From Bradyrhizobium manausense (GTDB lineage: Bacteria > Pseudomonadota > Alphaproteobacteria > Rhizobiales > Xanthobacteraceae), in the NCBI RefSeq assembly GCF_018130615.1, contig NZ_JAFCKB010000008.1, positions 213,501-277,500 on the forward strand: DNA of 64,000 nucleotides, written 5' to 3'. Shown piece by piece: positions 56,062 to 64,000 of the stretch. Below the pieces are notes generated by a model that saw only the letters and a list, made by a program, of their open reading frames with translations, made no database searches and was not told where the DNA came from. Each line of letters begins with the position of its first letter. The first letter of the stretch is position 1. The translations under genes were made by a program, and so were the position numbers.

Positions 56062-57681
56062 TTACTTCCTCACGACCTTGTAGATCGCGTTCTCGATGTC
56101 GGAGCTGAAATAGATGACGCCGGAGGCGCCGACGGCGACTCCTGTCGGGATATTGCTGGGCAGGCCGCCCGGCGCGCCGATCAGGCCGATCGGAAGATTG
56201 GCCGCGATCTCGGTGACCGTGCCGCTGTCGGGTGCGATCTCGATCAGGCGCTTGGCGCCGACCTCCGCCACGATCAATCTGCCGTCGCTGCCTCGGGCCA
56301 GGCCTTCGGGCATTTTCAACTCTTTGGCGAGCACGGTCTTCTCGCCGTTCTTGTCGATCCTGGAGACGGTGCCGGCAAAGGCTTCGGTGACGTAGACCTC
56401 GTCGCCCGATCCGCCGACGAGCCCGACCGGGCCCTCGAGACCACCGACCACCGTGGCGCGGTCCTTGCCATGCTCGCCGCTGACGCGGACAAGCGATTTG
56501 GTGCCGAGCTCGGCCACCAAAATACTGCCGTCGGAGAGCACGATCGCGTCGTGCGGCGCCTTGAAGCCGTGCAGCATGTCGCGCGTGGCGCCGGTCTTGC
56601 CGTCGATTACCTGGACCGTGCCGGTGAACCAGCTCGACAGGATGACGTCGTTGCCCTTCGCGGCCGCGCTCATCGGATATTCGAGGGTGACGCCGTCGGC
56701 GTGCATGCGCGCCTTTTCGGAGACCTCGCCGGTCGCGCCGTCCACCGTGCGATAGGCAAACACGTCGGCGACGTGGATCGTATCCTTGCCGTTGTCCGAG
56801 GTGACACCGATGCCGCCGGGCAAAGCGAGCTTGCCGATGATGACCTGCTTCACCAGGCCGGTCACCGGATCGACCTCCTGGATGCCGTTGTCGGCCATGT
56901 TGGAGACGTAGATGCGGTCCTTGTCGTCGATGGCGAGATTGTCCAGCGACGGCTTCAGTTGCGCGACCATGGCTTTGGTGCCGGACTTGGGATCGACGCG
57001 CACGAGTTGGCCGAGCGCGGTGTCGACAACCCAGAGATTGCCCTTGGAATCGAAGTTCACCGCGGCCGGGACCTTGAAGCCGTCGGCAACCACCGTCAGC
57101 TCGGCCTTGTCGACGTCGACCTTGGCGACCTGTCCCTTGAACCAGAGCGGACCGTACAGCTTGTCGTCGGGACCGAACTCGAAGCCGTTGAGACCGCCCA
57201 TCTTCTCCATGATCTGACGCGGCGGTTTGACGCCCTCGACGTCGATTTCATAGAGCGTGTCGCCGAGGAAAACGGTGGTGGCGTAGAGCCGGCCGTCCTT
57301 GCGGTAGGCGAGCGAGTTGATGCCGGGCAGGCCGCTGGCCAGCTTCTTGATCGGGCCGTCGCCCTTGCGCGCATAGAGGTCGCCGGCGAGGAATCCGGTC
57401 CAGGCCATGGTGCCGTCGGGTGCGAATGCGATGTCGTCGGCCATGCCGACAGGAGCCGGGATGGCAATCTTTGCGGTGCCGCCGGCGATGTCGACTTCGT
57501 AGAGCGCTGCACCTGCGACGCTGCCCGCAAACAGACGGCCGGCCTTGTCGATTCCGAGCCCGTGCACGCCATGAAACGCCGAGCCCGGGACGAGTTTAGT
57601 GACCTCCCAGTTGTCGGCAAATGCGCTCGTGGTCGAGACAATTGCAGCGACGAAAGCTGCGCAGGCGAACCTGTGATTCAT
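56062..57681 (-). CDS. Secreted SMP-30/NHL-type beta-propeller protein
   Basis: 539-aa exported protein. A Sec signal (FACAAFVAAIVSTTSAFA) precedes a long set of propeller repeats of about 40 residues each, with the NHL/SMP-30 style D-x-x-G-x-I/L-x-V (GIDKAGRLFAGS, AFAPDGTMAWTG, NFDSKGNLWVVDT, IDDKDRIYVSNM, LSDGSILVAELG, GSDGRLIVAEVG). About ten repeats suggest two propellers or one large one. No catalytic motif is evident. ATG 57681 follows GGGAGGA. It is probably periplasmic, binding a ligand or partner; function unknown. Confidence 0.8.
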   Translation of the reverse strand: MNHRFACAAFVAAIVSTTSAFADNWEVTKLVPGSAFHGVHGLGIDKAGRLFAGSVAGAALYEVDIAGGTAKIAIPAPVGMADDIAFAPDGTMAWTGFLAGDLYARKGDGPIKKLASGLPGINSLAYRKDGRLYATTVFLGDTLYEIDVEGVKPPRQIMEKMGGLNGFEFGPDDKLYGPLWFKGQVAKVDVDKAELTVVADGFKVPAAVNFDSKGNLWVVDTALGQLVRVDPKSGTKAMVAQLKPSLDNLAIDDKDRIYVSNMADNGIQEVDPVTGLVKQVIIGKLALPGGIGVTSDNGKDTIHVADVFAYRTVDGATGEVSEKARMHADGVTLEYPMSAAAKGNDVILSSWFTGTVQVIDGKTGATRDMLHGFKAPHDAIVLSDGSILVAELGTKSLVRVSGEHGKDRATVVGGLEGPVGLVGGSGDEVYVTEAFAGTVSRIDKNGEKTVLAKELKMPEGLARGSDGRLIVAEVGAKRLIEIAPDSGTVTEIAANLPIGLIGAPGGLPSNIPTGVAVGASGVIYFSSDIENAIYKVVRK

Positions 57682-57826
57682 GGCGAGTCCTCCCGATTTT
57701 TTGGAAAGTATTCGCCCGTCATGCCGCTTTGGCAAACGAAACTTGAAATTGTGCGCGACCAAATGACGTCGCGGCATGATCATCTTTTTTTGGAGATGTC
57801 CGGTTCGAATTCGGCCGGCGATCCAA

Positions 57827-59890
57827 TCAGCGGTTGCTGATCTGGAGCGGGCCGCCGGTCGCGTCCGACATGCGGGCGATGGCGCCGCCCCGGCCGCTCA
57901 TCATGCCGTCGAGACGGTCGCGCTCCTTCTCGAAGCCGGCGAGCATCGGGCCTTCCAGCGAACGGCCGCGCGGCAGTTTCACGCGCATCGGGTCGACGAA
58001 GCGGCCGTTGACGAGAATTTCGTAGTGGACATGCGGGCCGGTCGACTGGCCGGTCGAGCCGACGAAGCCGATGACCTGGCCCTGCCGCACCTTCTTGCCG
58101 GGCTCCATGCCCTTGGCGAACGCCGACATGTGGCCGTAGGCGGTCTCATAGCCGTTGTTGTGCTTGATGCGGACATATTTGCCGTAGCCGCCCTCGAGCT
58201 GGGCCTTTTCGATCACGCCGTTGCCGGCGGCGAAAATCGGCGTGCCGTAGGCGGTGGCCCAGTCGACACCGGTGTGCATCTTCACATAGCCGAGGATCGG
58301 ATGGCGGCGGCCGCCGAAGCCGGAGCGCATGATCGCGCTGTTGACGGGCTTGCGGACCAGGAACTTCTTCGCGCTCTTGCCGGTCTCGTCATAGTAGTCG
58401 ACGACGCCGTCGTCGGGGCTCTGGTAGCGATAATATTTCTTGGTTTCGCCGCCGACCGTGAGCGAGGCGAACAGCACTTCGCTCTTGTCGACCGCCGTCG
58501 AGCCCTCGTCCTCGCCGGCGTAGAACACGTCGAAGGAATCGCCCGGCTGCACCTTGCGCTGGAAATCGACGTCGTAGGAGTAGATCTTGATCATGTCGTC
58601 GATGACCGGCATCGGCACTTTGTTGCGCATCGCGGTCTCGTAGATGCTCTGGTAGAGCCGCACGCCGCTGCCGTCATCGTCGTCATCGTCTTCGCTGTTG
58701 GCGTTGGCCGTAGCGTCGGCGACGGTGTTCATGCTGGAGACGTCGACCGCGACGTATTTGCCGAGATCGGACAGTGCCGCGATCGCCTCGACCACGGTGT
58801 CGTTGGCGACGACGACGCGATAGGGCTGCAGCCTCGCGCCGGGGCTTGCGGGCGCCATCAGGATGCGAAGCTTTTCGCCTTCCTTCAGGCCGCCGTCGCG
58901 GCCGCGCGGACCGAGGGTCGCAGCGATCGCCTTGATTTCGTCGGGCGTCGCGCCGAGATCGCGCAGCACGGAGCCGACGCTGTCGCCCTTCTTGACGACA
59001 TGGACGCGCTCGCCGTTGGGATTGCCGCCGGTGATCTGTTCCTTGGTCTTCGGCAGCAGCGTGACGTTCTCCGGCACCACGCGGGTCTCGAAACCGGCAT
59101 AGGGATCGGACGGCGACACCTCAGTGGCGTAGGCCATCTTCATGTCGGATGAGCCGGCCGCGCCGGAGACGTCGGCGGTGGCGTTGGCGAGCGAGGCGTA
59201 GCGTACGCCGCCATTGCCGCGCCAATTGGCGGCGTCGCGCACCCGCATCAGGATGTCGTCGAGCGCGACCACCGCGGAAATCTTGGCCTTCGGCAGCACC
59301 GGCGAGAGGTCCTTGGTGACGAAGGAGACCTCGGCGTCGGGCTCGACGGCCTCGGGATTGTTCGGATCGTCGGAGGCGGTCTTCGGATCGGAGCCGACGT
59401 CGGTGAGCAGACGCTGGGCATTGAACGGCGGGATCTTCGCCGACAAATCGCTCGTCGTCATCGACAGATTGCCGGCGATCCGGACGAAGGGACGCACGCG
59501 CATCACGTCGCGGCTGCCGACGCGGGCGACCGTCGAGACGCGCACGATGTTGCGCGAGGCGGTGGAGTCGTTCGGCGGCGGCAGGCGGTCGCTCTTGTGC
59601 AGTGTGACGGTGCGATCGGCGGCACCGAAGGCCCCGCGCAGCGCGCCTTCGACCCGCTCCGGCACCTTGGCGAAGGTCATTTCGCCGTCGAGAGATGCGA
59701 AAACGGCGCCGCCGATCAGGGCTGCGCCGCAGAGTCCGGTCAGAATTGTGCCGCTGAACCATTGCACCGAGACGCGACGGCGATCGATGACGGCGGCCTC
59801 GGAGCCATCGACGGACAGCGGCGGCTCGTGGCCGAGATCGATGATCCCGGTTTCACGCCCGTAAGCGCCGCGTGACGTCCTCTGGTTCAA
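57827..59890 (-). CDS. M23-family metallopeptidase, membrane-anchored
   Basis: 687-aa envelope protein. A membrane helix near residue 50 (TILTGLCGAALIGGAVFA) follows a polar N-terminus. A long linker leads to an OapA/LysM-like domain (HVVKKGDSVGSVLRDLGATPDE), an acidic run of six Asp, and the C-terminal M23 peptidase with zinc ligands in MHTGVDWATAYG and HVHYEILV. It would cut peptidoglycan cross-links or glycine bridges, as in NlpD/DipM-type control of division. TTG 59890 is preferred: GGGGGA lies before it and the family starts with NQRTSRGAYG; a longer frame reaches 59983. Confidence 0.85.
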   Translation of the reverse strand: MNQRTSRGAYGRETGIIDLGHEPPLSVDGSEAAVIDRRRVSVQWFSGTILTGLCGAALIGGAVFASLDGEMTFAKVPERVEGALRGAFGAADRTVTLHKSDRLPPPNDSTASRNIVRVSTVARVGSRDVMRVRPFVRIAGNLSMTTSDLSAKIPPFNAQRLLTDVGSDPKTASDDPNNPEAVEPDAEVSFVTKDLSPVLPKAKISAVVALDDILMRVRDAANWRGNGGVRYASLANATADVSGAAGSSDMKMAYATEVSPSDPYAGFETRVVPENVTLLPKTKEQITGGNPNGERVHVVKKGDSVGSVLRDLGATPDEIKAIAATLGPRGRDGGLKEGEKLRILMAPASPGARLQPYRVVVANDTVVEAIAALSDLGKYVAVDVSSMNTVADATANANSEDDDDDDGSGVRLYQSIYETAMRNKVPMPVIDDMIKIYSYDVDFQRKVQPGDSFDVFYAGEDEGSTAVDKSEVLFASLTVGGETKKYYRYQSPDDGVVDYYDETGKSAKKFLVRKPVNSAIMRSGFGGRRHPILGYVKMHTGVDWATAYGTPIFAAGNGVIEKAQLEGGYGKYVRIKHNNGYETAYGHMSAFAKGMEPGKKVRQGQVIGFVGSTGQSTGPHVHYEILVNGRFVDPMRVKLPRGRSLEGPMLAGFEKERDRLDGMMSGRGGAIARMSDATGGPLQISNR

Positions 59891-60439
59891 CCCAAGTCCC
59901 CCATCAACGACCCGAAAATCTTCGCTTCGAGCTCCCCCCGGTTGCCCTCTTGCAGGGGCATCGCGGGAAAAGCCGTGCCGCACAGGTGTTCGCGCTCAGT
60001 AGGCCCCGGATGAGGCCCGGCCGAAATTACGAACAGCAGGGCAGGTGAAGGTCTCTCGATGTCTTTCGAATGTCCGAAGAAGGCCGCGTCATCATCAGAT
60101 CGCCTTCTCTGGACCCCATGAAAATCGCAGGCAGCCCCCACTGGCATCCTGCGATTCAAGCTTGTCTCTTATCAGAACGCCGCGGGATTGTGGCTCTAGT
60201 ACGGCGCCCAATATGGAAAAAGTTTCCTGAACGGCCGGGCGCAGGGGCCTCGGGGAGGGGCGTCGCCAGTCGCCGCCGGAGGCCCTCAGGAGCCCCTCCG
60301 GAGCCCCCGGCGGGCCAAACTTTTTTTCAGATTTTTTACGGTCCGACCTCCCCTCGGCCGCTCCGCGCCCCTCTAATTGACTGGAATCGCTAGAATTTTT
60401 TCGCCAATCCACTGTGCGACGATTTGTTGACGATTGGCG
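59891..60439. other. Long intergenic region ahead of the rRNA operon
   Basis: This 549-bp stretch lies between the M23 gene start and the rrn promoter. It contains GC-rich inverted blocks (GGGGCCTC near 60249 and GAGGCCC near 60283) followed by T-rich runs (60307-60330, CTTTTTTTCAGATTTTTT), which could end transcription from upstream. Several short open frames here look non-coding: they have no ribosome binding site and no recognisable product. Confidence 0.5.
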
Positions 60440-60468
60440 TTGACAGCCCGGAAGGCGGGGCCTATAAC
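60440..60468 (+). promoter_or_regulatory. rRNA operon promoter
   Basis: TTGACA (60440-60445) and TATAAC (60463-60468) are separated by exactly 17 bases. This is a near-consensus sigma-70-type promoter 412 bp before 16S. A GC-rich stretch follows the -10, as usual in growth-rate controlled rrn promoters. A second TTGACG lies at 60427-60432. Confidence 0.85.
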
Positions 60469-60879
60469 CCCAACCACTGAGCGCGGCGCCGCCGGGTCAC
60501 TGACCAAGGCGAGCGAACGCGCCACTGATGCTCCTCAACTTGTTGAGTGACACAACAGCCGACACAATCGGTTGGAGTCATTCGACGTCGGTAAGAGTGT
60601 CGGAACCCTTCCACTCCGGAAGGTTGGGGCCTCCACGGTCCCGGGCTGTTTGACAAGTGAAGATGAAGAAAGAGAAACGTGGACGGCGGAGTCCTTGCGG
60701 GTCTCGCTTCTGAAAAGCTTCGGCTTTTCTGATCGAGACCGGACGAAAGACTTCGGCGGTACACGTTTCAAAGGAAACACCATCGTTGCCCGCGATGTGA
60801 ATCGCAGGCAGCACATCGACTTCGGTCGATAATGGTGGGACCTCGTCAAACGTTGTGATCAGCCGGTTCAAAGTTCAAG
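60469..60879 (+). other. rRNA leader with boxA-like site and processing stem arm
   Basis: The leader contains GCTGTTTGACAA (60645-60656), resembling the boxA antitermination element. From 60664 to 60695 it is complementary to 62460-62491 in the spacer behind 16S (24 bp with only one G-U pair in the core), the expected RNase III stem that releases pre-16S. A short hairpin near 60712-60733 (GAAAAGCTTCGGCTTTTC) sits between. Confidence 0.75.
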
Positions 60880-62554
<1,675 letters not shown>

Positions 62555-62631
62555 GGGCTTGTAGCTCAGTTGGTTAGAGCGCGCGCTTGATAAGCGTGAG
62601 GTCGGAAGTTCAAGTCTTCCCAGGCCCACCA
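62555..62631 (+). tRNA. tRNA-Ile (GAT anticodon)
   Basis: 77-nt cloverleaf with acceptor stem GGGCTTG/CAGGCCC, D-loop TAGCTCAGTTGGTTAGAGC, anticodon loop TTGATAA with GAT at 62589-62591, T-loop GTTCAAGTC and encoded ACCA end at 62628-62631. It is in the standard place between 16S and 23S. Confidence 0.98.
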
Positions 62632-62664
62632 CACTCATCGAGTGAGCATTCGTCTTCTGGTTAC

Positions 62665-62740
62665 GGGGCCATAGCTCAGCTGGGAGAGCGCGTGCTTTGC
62701 AAGCATGAGGTCGTCGGTTCGATCCCGTCTGGCTCCACCA
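62665..62740 (+). tRNA. tRNA-Ala (TGC anticodon)
   Basis: 76-nt cloverleaf with acceptor stem GGGGCCA/TGGCTCC, anticodon loop TTTGCAA with TGC at 62698-62700, T-loop GTTCGATCC and encoded ACCA at 62737-62740. It follows tRNA-Ile by 33 bp in the rRNA spacer. Confidence 0.98.
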
Positions 62741-63140
62741 GATGGTTTGATCACCGAGATCTTGTACCGTCGTCCGCGAAACATCACTTCGCATCCTGCT
62801 AGTCTGGATAGACAGCAAGATGCGTGTTTTCTGACATCGTAAAGAGGAGATCGATCCGAGTTGGGTCGTGCAGCAGATTGTTGCGCGGATCCTTCATTAT
62901 CTCCGGATCATTTTCGGCGCTCGTCGCTGACCGCAAGGTTGGCAGCGAGTTGTAAAATGATCCTTTTAGCGAAGCTTGACCGCCTCGCTATCGGAACGAT
63001 CTTACGAAGCAAGCTGGTCTTTCTAATCATTGTCCGGCTGTACGTAGCGTTCATCGAGGGCGCGTGCCTTAGAGATTTCGATCTCCTGGCAATCGTACAG
63101 ACAACATTCTGCCGAGTGTGTGGACATTGATAATGAGAGC
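62741..63140 (+). other. Spacer between tRNA-Ala and 23S, with a structured hairpin
   Basis: 400-bp spacer without a gene. It contains a strong structure: GGATCATTTT (62905-62914) pairs with AAAATGATCC (62954-62963), and inside it CTCGTCGCTGACC pairs almost fully with GGTTGGCAGCGAG around GCAA. Part of this spacer should form the 5' arm of the pre-23S processing stem, but its partner lies outside the window. Confidence 0.7.
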
Positions 63141-64000
63141 AATCAAGTGCCTTAAGGGTGTTCGGTGGATGCCTTGGCGCTGAGAGGCGATGAAGGACGT
63201 GCTACGCTGCGATAAGCCGTGGGGAGCTGCGAAGAAGCTTTGATCCGCGGATTTCCGAATGGGGAAACCCACCTTCGATAGCCGGAACTCCAAGACCTTT
63301 GTCGAAAGACATCGGTGTGGGGTTCGATCAGATAATGTGAGAAGCCAGGCCTTTAGATTTCGATCGAAGAGGTTTTGGATTTCCGGTTATCAAGAGAAGG
63401 TATGAGACTTCTGAATACATAGGAGGTTTCAAGCAAACCCAGGGAACTGAAACATCTAAGTACCTGGAGGAAAGGACATCAACAGAGACTCCGTTAGTAG
63501 TGGCGAGCGAACGCGGACCAGGCCAGTGATACATCAAAGACAATCGGAACCGGTCAGGAAAGCCGGGCCTCAGAGGGTGATAGCCCCGTACGAGTAATGC
63601 GATGATGTATCCACGAGTAAGGCGGGACACGTGCAATCCTGTCTGAACACGGGGGGACCACCCTCCAAGCCTAAGTACTCCTCAGCGACCGATAGTGAAC
63701 CAGTACCGTGAGGGAAAGGTGAAAAGCACCCCGACGAGGGGAGTGAAATAGACCTGAAACCGGACACCTACAAACAGATGGAGCCCAAGATTCGTTCTGG
63801 GTGACATCGTACCTTTTGTATTATGGGCCAGCGACTTAATTTAACGAGCAAGCTTAAGCCGATAGGCGAAGGCGTAGCGAAAGCGAGTCTGAATAGGGCG
63901 CCAAGTTCGTTGTATTAGACCCGAAACCTAGTGATCTAGCCATGAGCAGGTTGAAGGTGAGGTAACACTCACTGGAGGACCGAACGGGTGCCTGTTGAAA
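63141..64000 (+). rRNA. rrl: 23S ribosomal RNA, 5' part
   Basis: Large-subunit rRNA beginning near AATCAAGTGCCTTAAGGGTG and running off the right edge. Domain I text is clear: GGTGGATGCCTTGGCGCTGAGAGGCGATGAAGGACGTG, TTTCCGAATGGGGAAACCCA, GGAACTGAAACATCTAAGTA and AGTAGTGGCGAGCGAACG. An insertion between about 63272 and 63405 enlarges helix 9. The mature 5' end is estimated to within a few bases. Confidence 0.97.
63272..63405 (+). other. Intervening sequence in 23S helix 9 region
   Basis: Between the conserved GGGGAAACCCA and GGGAACTGAAACATC blocks there are about 165 bases where the Escherichia coli molecule has about 54, so roughly 110 extra bases are present. This is the site where many alphaproteobacteria carry a removable intervening sequence, cut by RNase III, which leaves a short 5' rRNA fragment. 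Boundaries are approximate. Confidence 0.75.

Noticed and set aside
55942-57840. Long plus-strand frame opposite the beta-propeller gene
   Set aside because: Antisense shadow; the minus strand has a signal peptide, ribosome binding site and propeller repeats.
60045-60412. Small genes in the M23-rrn gap
   Set aside because: Frames on both strands lack ribosome binding sites and run through GC-rich hairpins and T-runs.
60572-60832. Open frames in the rRNA leader
   Set aside because: They lie inside the transcribed rRNA leader, include the processing stem and boxA-like site, and have no product similarity.

Overview
The window looks like chromosomal housekeeping DNA from a Bradyrhizobium-type alphaproteobacterium (order Hyphomicrobiales). 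The 16S gene carries alphaproteobacterial signatures, the 23S gene has the extra insertion near its 5' end seen in this group, and tlpA sits divergent to argH. A SAM-II riboswitch, a PduO-type adenosyltransferase and GC-rich codon use fit the same assignment. No transposase, integrase, phage gene, CRISPR array or recognisable defence island was found. The genus is inferred from sequence recognition, not from a database search.

Layout. 1-3324: the end of an LrgB-like membrane gene, a Tat-type DsbA-like protein, a small membrane protein, and a likely two-gene unit of an esterase and an HtrA-like protein that has lost its catalytic triad. 3624-12234: an AbgB-like M20 amidohydrolase, a complete five-gene peptide-type ABC importer (dppABCDF-like) and an MFS transporter. 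12248-19740: HAD hydrolase, a CACHE-PAS-GGDEF diguanylate cyclase, dodecin, a GT87-like membrane protein, HNH endonuclease, a beta-propeller gene remnant, and a DUF2855/AlkA-like pair. 19925-27480: gluQ, a cytoplasmic hybrid histidine kinase, yihY, a HIG1-type protein, PduO-type adenosyltransferase, etfBA, a 3-hydroxybutyryl-CoA dehydrogenase and a 64-aa peptide. 27487-35625: tlpA, argH, a small lipoprotein, lysA, a 3-hydroxyisobutyrate-dehydrogenase-like protein, a carboxymuconolactone decarboxylase and a large TIGR02302-type envelope protein. 35689-42637: cpdR, a zinc-ribbon protein, ftsEX, ydcF-like, plsC, a gamma-glutamylcyclotransferase, a DUF2125 protein and a small exported protein. 42917-53021: a porin, a small membrane protein, an aromatic amino acid unit (chorismate mutase, hisC, tyrC), a SAM-II riboswitch ahead of metX-metW, a hydrolase, a CHAP/TIGR02594-type secreted protein and a MOSC protein. 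53265-59890: clpB, a secreted beta-propeller and an M23 peptidase. 60440-64000: an rRNA operon (promoter, leader, 16S, tRNA-Ile, tRNA-Ala, start of 23S).

How the genes connect. The importer and the M20 hydrolase suggest uptake and cleavage of small peptides or N-acyl amino acids. metX-metW form a methionine unit under S-adenosylmethionine control. Chorismate mutase, the aminotransferase and TyrC form a route from chorismate towards tyrosine/phenylalanine. FtsEX, YdcF-like, PlsC, LysA, the M23 peptidase and the TIGR02302 protein concern the envelope. The gaps between genes are rich in palindromic elements of several families, some touching the stop codon of the preceding gene.

I did not find a clearly new multi-gene system. 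The observations most worth a second look are the triad-less HtrA-like protein, the alternative hairpins behind the SAM-II aptamer, the palindrome families, the DUF2855/AlkA overlap, and the 23S insertion.
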